A DNA stretch of 64,000 nucleotides. It comes from Pseudomonas nitroreducens TX1. GTDB taxonomy: Bacteria > Pseudomonadota > Gammaproteobacteria > Pseudomonadales > Pseudomonadaceae. Shown here piece by piece: positions 27,836 to 36,414 of this stretch; the first letter of the stretch is position 1; each line of letters opens with the position of its first letter. Both the position numbers and the translations under genes were made by a program. The stretch lies in assembly GCF_000313755.1 (NCBI RefSeq), contig NZ_AMZB01000108.1:83246-147245 (forward strand), given 5' to 3'. Below the pieces are notes generated by a model, which saw only the letters and a list, made by a program, of their open reading frames with translations, had not been told where the DNA came from and did not search any database.

Positions 27836-29842
27836 ATGCCCCGCCCCGCCGACATCACGACCAGCCTTTCCATCAAGGCATCGGCGCTGTTGGATTTCTA
27901 TCCGCAAGCAGTTTCCGGTCAGGAATCCATGAACGAGCTAATCCGTCTGTCCCTAGAGGGCATCAGTGTGGGCCCGCTGATGCTATCCAGCGCCGTGGCA
28001 TCCCAGGTGACTATTGCTTTCCACAACGACGCCAGCCAGCGCCCCCTCGACGCCCTGGTCGCTGAAATCCAACAACTCCCTGCCGACGCCACCGCCGAGC
28101 GCTACCAACTCGTCCTGCGCCCTTGGCTCTGGTGGCTGACCCTGGCCAGCAACAACCGCGTATTCCAGAACCTCGCCACCAGCGACATCGTTACCACCAT
28201 CTTCAAGGCCCACGGCTTCACCGACTTCAAGCTGTCGCTGAGCGGCAGCTACGAGCCCCGCGAGTATTGCGTGCAGTACGGCGAAAGCGATTTCGCCTTC
28301 GTCTCGCGGCTGCTGGAGGAGGAAGGCATCTTCTGGTTCTTCACCCACGAAGAGGGCAAGCACAGGCTGGTGCTGGCGGACAACAACGATGCCTTCCCGC
28401 CCATCCCCAACGGGCCGAAGGTGGCGTACCTCGGCCAGGAGATCGGCGTGCGCGAACTGCACGGCATCCGTTCGGCGCAATATTGCCTGCAGGCGGTCGC
28501 AGGGACCTACAGCGCCACCGACTATGAGTTCACCACTCCCGCCACCTCACTCTTTTCCCAGGCGCAGGCCGAGGCCGGGCCGCGTGCGCAGTACGAGCAC
28601 CCCGGCGGCTACACCGCCAAGGCACGGGGTGATGCGCTGACCAAGCAGCGCGTGGACGGCCTGCGCAGCCAGGACAAGCGGCTGATCGGCGAGAGCGACT
28701 GCCGCTGGCTGGTACCGGGGCACTGGTTCACCCTGACCGGGCATGACGACGCCGCGCTGAACATCGACTGGGTGCTCACCTCGGTGACCCACGAGGCCGA
28801 CCATGAGCACTATCGCAACCGATTCGAGGCCATCCCCAAGGCCACCGCCTACCGCCCTCCCCGTACCACGCCCAAGCCACGCATGCACACCCAGACCGCC
28901 AAGGTGGTGGGCAAGGCCGGCGAGGAAATCTGGACCGACCAGTACGGCCGCATCAAGATCCAGTTCCCCTGGGACCTTGAGGGGAAGAACGACGAGGCGT
29001 CCTCCTGCTGGGTGCGCGTGGTGCTGCCGTGGAGCGGCAAGGGCTTCGGCATGCAGTTCATCCCGCGCATCGGCCAGGAGGTGATAGTCACCTTCATCGA
29101 CGGCGACCCGGACCGCCCGCTGGTGACCGGCTGCGTCTACAACGGCGACAACGCCCTGCCCTATGCGCTGCCGGATAACCAGACGCAGTCCGGTATCAAG
29201 ACCCAATCGTCCAAGGGGGGCGGCGGCTTCAACGAACTGCGTTTCGAGGACAAGAAGGACGCCGAGGAAGTCTTCCTGCAGGCGCAGAAGGACATGAGGG
29301 TGAACGTGCTCAACGACAGCAGCGCCACCATCGGTCACGACGAGACGCTCACCGTGCAGAACGCCCGCACGCGTACGGTGAAGGAAGGCGACGAGACGGT
29401 CACCCTGGAAAAGGGCAAGCGCAGCGTGACCATCCAGACCGGCAGCGACACGCTGGACGTGAAGGACACGCGCACGGTGAAGGTCGGCGCCGACCAGACC
29501 CACAGCACTGGCGGCAACTACAGCCATCAGGTCAGCGGCAACTTCGAGCTGACGGTGGACGGCAACCTCACCATCAAGGTCAGCGGCACCCTCACCCTGC
29601 AGAGCGGCGGCAGCCTGACGCTGAAGACCGACGCCGATCTCGCCGCCCAGGCCGGAACCTCGGTGACCAGCAAGGCGGGCACGTCCCTGACCAACCAGGC
29701 GGGAACTTCCCTGACCAACAAGGCCGGCACCACCCTGACCAACGACGCCGGCGTCAGCCTTACCAACAAGGCCAGCGCCGAACAGACGGTGGACGGCGGC
29801 GGCATGCTGACCCTCAAGGGCGGCCTGGTGAAGGTCAACTGA
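27836..29842 (+). CDS. vgrG: T6SS spike protein VgrG
   Basis: This 668-residue protein has the gp27-like head (ASALLDFYPQAVSGQESM, YCVQYGESDFAFVSRLLEEEG) and a gp5-like OB fold (IKIQFPWDLEGKNDEASSCW, GMQFIPRIGQEVIVTFIDGD, RPLVTGCVYNGDN). A needle follows, with short valine/threonine-rich strands and five tandem 8-residue repeats near the C-terminus. There is no enzymatic C-terminal extension, so effectors would be carried by adaptors or PAAR-like proteins rather than fused. The gene is preceded by about 170 AT-rich bases after the HYD1-like gene. Position matches vgrG3 of the P. aeruginosa H3 cluster. Confidence 0.96.
   Translation: MPRPADITTSLSIKASALLDFYPQAVSGQESMNELIRLSLEGISVGPLMLSSAVASQVTIAFHNDASQRPLDALVAEIQQLPADATAERYQLVLRPWLWWLTLASNNRVFQNLATSDIVTTIFKAHGFTDFKLSLSGSYEPREYCVQYGESDFAFVSRLLEEEGIFWFFTHEEGKHRLVLADNNDAFPPIPNGPKVAYLGQEIGVRELHGIRSAQYCLQAVAGTYSATDYEFTTPATSLFSQAQAEAGPRAQYEHPGGYTAKARGDALTKQRVDGLRSQDKRLIGESDCRWLVPGHWFTLTGHDDAALNIDWVLTSVTHEADHEHYRNRFEAIPKATAYRPPRTTPKPRMHTQTAKVVGKAGEEIWTDQYGRIKIQFPWDLEGKNDEASSCWVRVVLPWSGKGFGMQFIPRIGQEVIVTFIDGDPDRPLVTGCVYNGDNALPYALPDNQTQSGIKTQSSKGGGGFNELRFEDKKDAEEVFLQAQKDMRVNVLNDSSATIGHDETLTVQNARTRTVKEGDETVTLEKGKRSVTIQTGSDTLDVKDTRTVKVGADQTHSTGGNYSHQVSGNFELTVDGNLTIKVSGTLTLQSGGSLTLKTDADLAAQAGTSVTSKAGTSLTNQAGTSLTNKAGTTLTNDAGVSLTNKASAEQTVDGGGMLTLKGGLVKVN
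29651..29770 (+). repeat. Five 24-bp tandem repeats in the VgrG needle
   Basis: Five consecutive 24-base units encode variants of AGTSLTNK (AGTSVTSK, AGTSLTNQ, AGTSLTNK, AGTTLTND, AGVSLTNK). Each would add one turn to the beta-helical needle, so copy number could change needle length by slippage or recombination. Confidence 0.85.
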
Positions 29843-29852
29843 GGACGACGAC

Positions 29853-30398
29853 ATGGCCAACAGTGGAAGCCTCGACCTCAAGCGCGGCGACAGCACCCTG
29901 CAGGGCCGCCTGCAAGACGGCGGGCTGGAAGGCCCGCTGCGCATCAGCGAGCGAGGCCGCCCGCAGGCCAGCCTGGACTACCGCGAAGGCGAACTGCACG
30001 GCACCAGCACGCTCTATCACCCCAACGGCCAGGTCAGTGCGCAGTTGCCCTACGTACGCGGACGCCTGCAGGGCGAGGCCCGCTTCTTCTCGACCGAAGG
30101 CTGGCTGCAACGCAAGGTGAGTTACCGCGACGGGCTGATGCACGGCGAGGCGTGTAGCTATCTCGCCGATGGCACGCTTGCCGAGCAGGCCTTCTACCGC
30201 GAAGGCGTTCTGGAAGGACTGTTCCGTCGCTTCCACGGTAACGGCCAACTGGCGCAGGAAGCTCGCTATGCGAAAGGTGCGCCGCAGGATCAACCGCGCG
30301 CCTATGCCGAGGATGGTCGTCCGCTGGACCACAACGGCAAGCCGATCTCGCGCCTGCGCTGGTGGCTGGGCGGCCGTGGCGAGGCCAGCGAGGCCTGA
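29853..30398 (+). CDS. MORN-repeat protein (YwqK-like), T6SS-linked
   Basis: The 181-residue product is built of repeated MORN-like units of the form DYREGELHGTSTLYHPNGQV, YRDGLMHGEACSYLADGTL, YREGVLEGLFRRFHGNGQL. This pattern is shared with proteins annotated as YwqK-family antitoxins and with proteins encoded beside vgrG genes. It has no signal peptide. It follows vgrG by 10 bases and is probably co-transcribed. A role as effector adaptor or immunity-type partner is inferred from position only; the repeat identification is firm. It converges on the PAAR-like gene 6 bases downstream. Confidence 0.8.
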   Translation: MANSGSLDLKRGDSTLQGRLQDGGLEGPLRISERGRPQASLDYREGELHGTSTLYHPNGQVSAQLPYVRGRLQGEARFFSTEGWLQRKVSYRDGLMHGEACSYLADGTLAEQAFYREGVLEGLFRRFHGNGQLAQEARYAKGAPQDQPRAYAEDGRPLDHNGKPISRLRWWLGGRGEASEA

Positions 30399-30404
30399 GC
30401 GGAA

Positions 30405-30800
30405 TCAGGGAATCAGCATCTGCACCTGGCCGGGAAATACCACCTTGATCACCCCGCCCCAGGTGCATATTAGCGTTCCGTTGGCGTCCAGCGCCGGCAT
30501 CCCGCCCAGCAGCATCGTAGGCGGACCGCCGGGTACCCACGGCGCTGCGGTGGCCGGTATGCAGGGCATTGGCGTCAGTACCCCGAGGGCGGCAGCAGTA
30601 GCGGCGGCCACCGTTGGGTTAGATGGGCTGGTACACATGCCGAAGGGCAAGATATTTAGAAGGGGGATGTGGTCCTGTAGGTTGGCCGCCGGCATGGCGT
30701 TGGTGAGGGTGCGGTTGACAGGCAGCACGTTGAATACCGACGGAGTGATTCCGAAACTGCACTGTAGTATCGCGCCGCTACAGACCTGGGGACAGCCCAT
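30405..30800 (-). CDS. PAAR-like DUF4280 spike-tip protein
   Basis: The protein is 131 residues from the ATG at 30800, preceded by AGGTGA; a longer frame upstream lacks similarity. It begins MGCPQVCSGAILQCSFG and contains TPMPCIPATAAPWVPGGPP and LDANGTLICTWGG. These Cys- and Pro-rich turns resemble DUF4280 PAAR-like proteins that cap VgrG spikes. It is encoded opposite to the vgrG-MORN genes, an unusual orientation for a spike tip, so it has its own promoter to the right. No toxin domain is fused, so it would cap the spike or recruit cargo. Confidence 0.78.
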   Translation of the reverse strand: MGCPQVCSGAILQCSFGITPSVFNVLPVNRTLTNAMPAANLQDHIPLLNILPFGMCTSPSNPTVAAATAAALGVLTPMPCIPATAAPWVPGGPPTMLLGGMPALDANGTLICTWGGVIKVVFPGQVQMLIP

Positions 30801-31165
30801 AAAATCACCTCGCCTGCCTTCGCCTGGCAAGCCTTCATTCGTGTCGCAGTTGAGGATGAGTGGGTGAAATATAGCCCTTCCAAACGCCAACGCTTGTGAC
30901 AGGTAGATTAGCCTGTTCAAGGTTGTGCTTCGGCCATCAGTTGCTGGTGCTGGGACTGGCGCTATTGCATGAGGGCAGATGTGGGTCGGTAGCTGTCTCT
31001 CGCTGAGGGTAGCTACCGATCAAGAGAAGACGGACAAGCATGCTGCATCATCCGTGGATGAAGCGCCGCACTTGCATGCACTCTGCGGTGGCGCTCGGAC
31101 GGACCTGGCGGCCTGCGTGCGCGAACCAAAGAACCCAGCAGCGATGTTCTGAGGCCCTAAGGCAA
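30801..31165. other. Intergenic region between the PAAR-like gene and the Old Yellow Enzyme gene
   Basis: No gene was recognised. It must hold the promoter of the PAAR-like gene. An inverted repeat pairs GGTCGGTAGCT (30984-30994) with AGCTACCGATC (31011-31021) with one mismatch. No -35/-10 pair is convincing. Confidence 0.5.
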
Positions 31166-31191
31166 GCCAGCCCTGCGCGCGCAGGGCTGGC
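31166..31191 (-). terminator. 26-bp perfect hairpin after the Old Yellow Enzyme gene
   Basis: The arms GCCAGCCCTGCGC and GCGCAGGGCTGGC pair exactly, 7 bases beyond the stop codon of the leftward gene. There is no T run, so termination may be only partial, but position and strength fit a terminator. Confidence 0.6.
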
Positions 31192-31198
31192 CGACACC

Positions 31199-32311
31199 TC
31201 ATGGATGGGCGGGATAGTCGATATACCCCCGCTCATCGCCCCCGAAGAACGACGCCGGATCGGGCGTATTCAGCGGCAGGCTTTCGCGGATTCGCCGAGG
31301 CAGATCCGGGTTGGCCAGGAACGGGCGACCGAAGGCGATGATGTCCGCGCGCCCGTCCGCTAGCGCCTGCGCGGCGGTCGCCGAATCGTAGCCACCGGCG
31401 AGGATCAGCACGCCATCCCAGGACTCGCGCAACTGCAGGATGATGGCATCCCAGCCGGGATCGACCTGCTCGTCCCGCACCGTGCCGACGATGGCGGGCT
31501 CGACCAGGTGCAGATAGGCCAGGGACATCTCGTTCAGGCGCTCGACCAGGTAGCCGAAGGTGTCGTGCGGGGTGTCATCGCCCATTCCCATGAAGCGGCC
31601 CATCGGCGTCAGGCGCACACCGACGCGCTGCGGGCCGATCTGCGCCGCCACCGCCGCGACGATCTCCAGCACCAGGCGCGTGCGGTTCTTGATGGTGCCG
31701 CCGTACTGGTCCTGGCGCTGATTGCTGGCACTGTTGATGAACTGGTCGAGCAGGTAGCCGTTGCCGGCATGGATCTCGACGCCATCCATGCCCGCCGCGA
31801 TGGCATTGCGCGCCGCCACGCGGTAATCCTCGATGATGTCGCGGATGCCGTCGAGCGTCAGTTCCTGCGGCACCGGCACGTCGCCCCAGGTACCGGCGCC
31901 GTCGGCGCCCACGATGAAGGTCTTGCCGGGCACCGGCAGCGCACTGGGCGCGACGGGCAGGCCGCCGTCGGGCTGGAAGCTCGGGTGCGACACGCGGCCT
32001 ACGTGCCAGAGCTGCATGAAGATCAGCCCGCCTTCGCGGTGTACGCCTTGTGCAACGTCCCGCCAGCCTTCGATCTGCGCCTGGCTGTAGATGCCCGGCG
32101 TCCACGCGTAGCCCTGGCCCTGGCGGGAGATCTGCGTCGCTTCGGTGATGATCAGCGCCGCGCTGGCGCGTTGGCGGTAGTACTCGACGTTCATCGCGGT
32201 GGGCACGTCGCCCGGCTGTCCGGCGCGCGAACGCGTCAGGGGCGCCATCGCGATGCGGTGCGCCAGGGTATGGGTGCCAAGCTGGATGGGTTGGAACAGG
32301 GGCTGATTCAT
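31199..32311 (-). CDS. Old Yellow Enzyme family alkene reductase
   Basis: This 370-residue FMN-dependent TIM-barrel enzyme resembles NemA/XenB reductases. Landmarks are the start LFQPIQLGTHTLAHRIAMAP with TRSRA, LWHVGRVSHPSFQPDGG, HAGNGYLLDQF with the substrate-binding His and Asn, and the C-terminal ADIIAFGRPFLANPDLPRR. Such enzymes reduce electrophilic alkenes, quinones and nitro compounds with NAD(P)H. It is cytosolic. The promoter region carries the same 15-bp dyad (32402-32416) as the region upstream of the molybdenum hydroxylase operon, suggesting joint control. The substrate cannot be read from sequence. Confidence 0.93.
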   Translation of the reverse strand: MNQPLFQPIQLGTHTLAHRIAMAPLTRSRAGQPGDVPTAMNVEYYRQRASAALIITEATQISRQGQGYAWTPGIYSQAQIEGWRDVAQGVHREGGLIFMQLWHVGRVSHPSFQPDGGLPVAPSALPVPGKTFIVGADGAGTWGDVPVPQELTLDGIRDIIEDYRVAARNAIAAGMDGVEIHAGNGYLLDQFINSASNQRQDQYGGTIKNRTRLVLEIVAAVAAQIGPQRVGVRLTPMGRFMGMGDDTPHDTFGYLVERLNEMSLAYLHLVEPAIVGTVRDEQVDPGWDAIILQLRESWDGVLILAGGYDSATAAQALADGRADIIAFGRPFLANPDLPRRIRESLPLNTPDPASFFGGDERGYIDYPAHP

Positions 32312-32401
32312 TTCGGGTGGTTTCCTGGGGGTGGTTGCGGTTGCTGGCCACTCTAGGAAACCCCCGTCGCCTTGATAATCCGCCGCCTCGGCTCAACCGT
32401 A

Positions 32402-32416
32402 TTGCGCGTGGCGCAA
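32402..32416. promoter_or_regulatory. Dyad operator TTGCGC-N3-GCGCAA, copy 1
   Basis: It lies about 90 bases upstream of the Old Yellow Enzyme start and 39 bases past the end of iorB. A 19-base stretch around it recurs in inverted orientation at 36574-36592, upstream of the cytochrome c gene. A shared repressor or activator is inferred. Confidence 0.6.
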
Positions 32417-32454
32417 CGCTTTGCGCACGTAACCTGCATACGCGCCGACAGCGC

Positions 32455-34683
32455 TCAGCCGCGAGCCAGCGGCAGGCTCAGCGGCCGCTGGCCGGTGGCG
32501 TTGGCGAGGGCGTTGCCCAGGGCGGCGGCCATCGGCCCCTGGACGATTTCCGCAGCGCCGAGGAACGGCTGGCCGGGCTGGTCCAGCAGGTGGACCTCGA
32601 CCTCCTCGGGCAACTGCGGGAAGCGCAGGATCGGATAGCCGCTCCAGTCGTAACTGCGCACGCCACCGGCGTCGTAGCGCAGCGCCTCGTAGAGGCTCCA
32701 GCTGGTGGACTGGACGATCCCGCCTTCGACCTGGTTGCGCAGCCCGTCGGGGCTGACGATCTGCCCGACATCCACGGCGGTCACCACCCGCTTGACCTTC
32801 ACCTCCCCGGTCTGCGGGTGCACCCACACCTCCACGGCAATGGCGCAGTAACCCATGATGTTCTTGTAGCGGGCGAAGGCAAAACCGACGCCTGAGCCGG
32901 CCTCCGCTGCCTTGCGCGGCCAGCCGAAAGCGTCGCGTGCGCGCTCCACCACCGCCCGGGCGCGGGGATCGTCGAGGTGGCCGAGGCGAAACTGCACGGC
33001 GTCCACCCCGGCCTGTCGGGCCAGTTCGTCCAGGCAGGCCTCGATGGTGAAGACATTGATGTGCGCGCCGAGCGAGCGCATGGCCGAGGTTCGGAACGGC
33101 ATCTGCGTGATGAAGTGCATATCGATGTGCGTCGAGCCCAAGCGGTACAGCGGCACGGCATTGCGGTCGCCGTCCCCCTCGGGCTGGGCGATGGGGATCG
33201 ACGGCGCCGAGGCGAAGGGCCGGGCCAGCAGGCGCGCGGGGATCAGCCGGCCGGCATTGACGATTCGCTCGTTGTGCGGTGTCGTCCACAGCTCGCCGCG
33301 CCAGTCACCCAGGCGGCCCTCGTTGTCGAGCGTGGCCTGCACCTGGGTGATCATCGCCGAGCTGTAGGGCTCCCAGAGGTTCTCCTGCTCGCGCATCCAC
33401 TGCAGCCTGACCGGCACGCCGGGAACTTTCATGGCGATCAGCGCGGCGTCCGCCGCGGCATCGTCCGCACCGTTATGCCCGTAGCAGCCGGCGCCCTCGC
33501 TATGGATGCAGCGCACCCGCTCCAGGGGCAGACCGAGCATTTCGGCCAGCCCGGCGCGCAACGGGTAGACGCCCTGGGTGTGGGTCCAGACGGTCAGCAC
33601 CCCGTCCTTGAACCAGGCCACCGAACAGGATGGCCCGATGGAGCCGTGCATCAAGTACTGCTTGGTGACGCGCAATCGGCACTGCGCCTTCGCAGCGGCA
33701 ACCGCCGGCTGGCCTTCCTGGCGAATCGGGTAGGTTCTGGCTTCCAGGCGCGGCAGCAGTTCATGGATCGTGCGCTCGTCCGGGATGACGTCGCCTCCCG
33801 TCCATTGCGCCACCTCGTACCCCACCCGCATGGCCTTGATCGCCTGCCATTCGTCCTGGGCGACCACGGCGAGGTAGTTGCCGTCGCGGATGACCTCGAC
33901 CACGCCGGGCAGGCGGCTCAGGCGCTCGGCGTCGAAAGCGACAAGCCTGCCCCCCGGACGCGGCGGCCGGATGACGCGGGCGTGGAGCATGCCCGGCAAC
34001 CGCAGGTCCTGGACGAACGCCTCGCCACCGCTGACCTTCGCGGGGATATCCAGGCGCGGGAGCGAACGACCGATCATCTGGAACTCGTCCGCCGGCTTCG
34101 CGGGGGACTCGCGGCCGGCATAGCGGTGCAGGTCCACGCCCGCCACGGCGTCGTGGTAGGCCATGCGCCGGCCATCGGGCGCCAGGATGACTCCATCGCG
34201 GGTGGACAACTGCTCGACCGGGACATGCCATTGGCGCGCCGCCGACTCCAGCAGCAGTTGGCGGACCTGCGCCGCCGCATTGAACAGCGCCGTGCCACTG
34301 TCGAAGATGCTGTGGCTGCCGGCGGTATAGCCCTCGTTGGGCGTCAGTGCGGTGTCCGCAGTAATCAGCTGGATCGCCCGTGGATCGACCTCCAGGCGTT
34401 CCGCGGCGATCTGCAGCAGCGCGGTCCGCACCCCGGTGCCCAGCTCGACCTTGCCGGTGTACACGGTGATCCCCTCGGCGTCGAGGCGAATCCACGCATC
34501 CAGGTACGGGTTGGTGCGCAGGCTGCCCGGCAGGTCCGGCGCCAGGACCTGCGTACCCAGCGTGTCGACCTCGGTGTCGGCCAGGGCGCGACGTGCCATG
34601 GGCAGCAGTGCGAAGGCCACCACCAATGCGCCGCCGCGCAGGAACGCACGGCGGGAGTTATCCAGCTCAGCGGCGGTTTTCAT
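32455..34683 (-). CDS. Molybdopterin-binding large subunit, isoquinoline 1-oxidoreductase/aldehyde oxidase type
   Basis: The product is 742 residues of the single-chain IorB-like branch of the xanthine dehydrogenase family. It starts with a Tat-type signal (NSRRAFLRG then a hydrophobic stretch), so the enzyme acts in the periplasm. Visible family segments include ELGTGVRTALLQIAAERL, GYTAGSHSIFDSGTALFNA, AKVSGGEAFVQDLRLPGML and VDVGQIVSPDGLRNQVEGGI. It would oxidise an aldehyde or N-heterocycle at a molybdenum-cytosine dinucleotide site. Electrons would pass to the 2Fe-2S subunit and then the triheme cytochrome encoded just upstream. It overlaps the 2Fe-2S gene by 17 bases. Substrate is unknown. 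Confidence 0.93.
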   Translation of the reverse strand: MKTAAELDNSRRAFLRGGALVVAFALLPMARRALADTEVDTLGTQVLAPDLPGSLRTNPYLDAWIRLDAEGITVYTGKVELGTGVRTALLQIAAERLEVDPRAIQLITADTALTPNEGYTAGSHSIFDSGTALFNAAAQVRQLLLESAARQWHVPVEQLSTRDGVILAPDGRRMAYHDAVAGVDLHRYAGRESPAKPADEFQMIGRSLPRLDIPAKVSGGEAFVQDLRLPGMLHARVIRPPRPGGRLVAFDAERLSRLPGVVEVIRDGNYLAVVAQDEWQAIKAMRVGYEVAQWTGGDVIPDERTIHELLPRLEARTYPIRQEGQPAVAAAKAQCRLRVTKQYLMHGSIGPSCSVAWFKDGVLTVWTHTQGVYPLRAGLAEMLGLPLERVRCIHSEGAGCYGHNGADDAAADAALIAMKVPGVPVRLQWMREQENLWEPYSSAMITQVQATLDNEGRLGDWRGELWTTPHNERIVNAGRLIPARLLARPFASAPSIPIAQPEGDGDRNAVPLYRLGSTHIDMHFITQMPFRTSAMRSLGAHINVFTIEACLDELARQAGVDAVQFRLGHLDDPRARAVVERARDAFGWPRKAAEAGSGVGFAFARYKNIMGYCAIAVEVWVHPQTGEVKVKRVVTAVDVGQIVSPDGLRNQVEGGIVQSTSWSLYEALRYDAGGVRSYDWSGYPILRFPQLPEEVEVHLLDQPGQPFLGAAEIVQGPMAAALGNALANATGQRPLSLPLARG

Positions 34684-35152
34684 GGGGCATAACTCCTTGT
34701 TCGGCGACGTGGCGGATGGCCTTCACGATGCGCAGGTGGGTGCCGCAGCGACACAGGTTCGTCGCCATGTACGCGCGGATGTCGTCCTCGCTCGGATGCG
34801 GATTACGCTCGAGCAAGGTCTGCGCGCGCATCAGCATGCCGGCGATGCAATAGCCGCATTGCGCCGCCTGCTCTTCGATGAAGGCCTGCTGCAGCGGGCC
34901 AGGCCGCTCGGCGCTTCCCAGGCTTTCCACGGTGCGAATCGACTTGCCGGCCAGCCCCGAGCAAGGCGTCAGGCAGGCGAACACCGGCTTGTCGTCGACG
35001 ATCACCGTGCACGCGCCGCACTGCCCCAGGCCGCAACCATATTTCGCGCCGTTGAGCCCCAGGTGATTGCGCAGGGCGTAGAGCAGCGGCATGTCCTCAT
35101 CGAGGTCGAGCGTGTGTGGCTCGCCGTTCACCGTCAGCGTGGTCTGAGTCAT
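34667..35152 (-). CDS. 2Fe-2S small subunit of molybdenum hydroxylase
   Basis: The 161-residue protein has two iron-sulfur domains: a plant-type N-terminal cluster (YGCGLGQCGACTVIVD) and the all-helical C-terminal cluster (QCGYCIAGMLMRA and NLCRCGTH). It takes electrons from the molybdopterin subunit. It has no signal of its own, so it is probably exported as a complex with the Tat-tagged large subunit. The start overlaps the stop of the cytochrome gene (ATGA), and its 3' end overlaps the large-subunit gene, showing one operon. Confidence 0.95.
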   Translation of the reverse strand: MTQTTLTVNGEPHTLDLDEDMPLLYALRNHLGLNGAKYGCGLGQCGACTVIVDDKPVFACLTPCSGLAGKSIRTVESLGSAERPGPLQQAFIEEQAAQCGYCIAGMLMRAQTLLERNPHPSEDDIRAYMATNLCRCGTHLRIVKAIRHVAEQGVMPHENRR

Positions 35153-36414
35153 GGCGTCTGCTCCCGTAGGGCATCGAGGGTGGTTGAAAGGTCCTGCCAG
35201 GGTTGCTGCGGCTTGGCCTTGGCGCGCAGATAGGCCGCGAGTTGCGCAAGCTGGCGGTTGTCCAGGCTCGCGGCGAACGGCGGCATGGCCGGGCCGGCCT
35301 GGCCCGGCGTGGGTGGCAGGCCTTCGAGGACGGTCTTGATGAAATTGCGCGGGCTGTCGGCGCGCAGCGCGGAGGTCATGGCGAGCGCCGGGCGCGCATC
35401 GATCTGGCGCATCGGCGCGGCATCGTCATGACAGCCGGCGCAGGACGCTTGGAACAGTGCGGCGCCCTGGGCCTGCCGCGGGTCGGCCGGAGTCTGCCGT
35501 GGCGCCGGCGAAACGGCACTGGCGCGGCCCGGCGGCAGGCTCAGCAGATACTCCGCGATGGCCTGCACGTCCGCGCTGGGCAGGCGCGCGAGCCCCAGGC
35601 TGACCGGGCGCATCGGCCCCGCCGCGGCACCGTGGTCGGCAGCCACGTCGCCGCGCAGGTAGGCAACCAGTTGCTCGCTGGTCCACCGCGCCGGGGATCT
35701 GGCCATGCCACGCAGGTCGGGCGCCTCCCAGCCATCGACGACCCCGCCGGCCAGTTGTTCGCCGGAGGTTTCGGCCCCCAGCAGGTTGAGCGGCGAATGG
35801 CAGGCCGCACAGTGGCCCGCGCCTTCCACCAGATAACGGCCACGGTTCCATGGCGCGGATCGCGTGGCGTCGTGGGGCGAGGTTTCTCCCCGCAAAAAGA
35901 GGATGTTCCAGAACGACACGAGCGGCCGGATGTTCATCGGAAAGTTCATCTGGTTGTCCGTCGCCGGAGCGTTCACCGGCGGGCCGCTCATCAGGTACGC
36001 ATAGGCATCGCGCAGGTCGCCGTCGGTCATCCGGCGATAGTGGACGTAGGGAAAGGCCGGATAGAGAAAATGCCCGTCCTGGGAAATACCGTGGCGCATC
36101 GCCCGCTCGAAGGCTTCGAACGACCATTGGCCGATGCCGGTGCGGGCGTCCGGGGTGATGTTGGTGCTGTACAGCGTGCCAAAGGGTGTGACCAGGCCGA
36201 GGCCGCCCGCCAGATAGGCCCCGCCGGGCCTGGTATGGCAAACCGCGCAATCACCGGCCTCCACCACGAGGCTACCCCGGCGGATCTGCTCCTGGGACGC
36301 CGCGGCGAGTTCTCCCCGCGGCGCGATGGCGGGTCGCCAGAGGATGGCAAAGGCCAGCGCGACGCCCACCGCCGCGAGAGCCCCCAGGCCTGTCCAGATC
36401 GTTTTTCGCGTCAT
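35149..36414 (-). CDS. Triheme membrane-bound cytochrome c subunit
   Basis: The start is at the ATG at 36414, with GGGGAG upstream, giving 421 residues. The longer frame adds codons with no signal function. An N-terminal hydrophobic segment (about 6-27) anchors or exports the protein. Three CXXCH sites follow: CAVCH, CAACH and CAGCH, the arrangement found in alcohol, gluconate and aldehyde dehydrogenase cytochrome subunits. It would pass electrons from the molybdenum hydroxylase to quinone or a terminal oxidase. It is the first gene of the operon. The region upstream carries copy 2 of the 15-bp dyad at 36576-36590. Confidence 0.93.
   Translation of the reverse strand: MTRKTIWTGLGALAAVGVALAFAILWRPAIAPRGELAAASQEQIRRGSLVVEAGDCAVCHTRPGGAYLAGGLGLVTPFGTLYSTNITPDARTGIGQWSFEAFERAMRHGISQDGHFLYPAFPYVHYRRMTDGDLRDAYAYLMSGPPVNAPATDNQMNFPMNIRPLVSFWNILFLRGETSPHDATRSAPWNRGRYLVEGAGHCAACHSPLNLLGAETSGEQLAGGVVDGWEAPDLRGMARSPARWTSEQLVAYLRGDVAADHGAAAGPMRPVSLGLARLPSADVQAIAEYLLSLPPGRASAVSPAPRQTPADPRQAQGAALFQASCAGCHDDAAPMRQIDARPALAMTSALRADSPRNFIKTVLEGLPPTPGQAGPAMPPFAASLDNRQLAQLAAYLRAKAKPQQPWQDLSTTLDALREQTP

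Noticed and set aside
32977..34692. 571-codon open frame on the + strand
   Set aside because: It is the complement of the molybdopterin subunit gene, has no ribosome site or recognisable domain, and is typical of GC-rich shadow frames.
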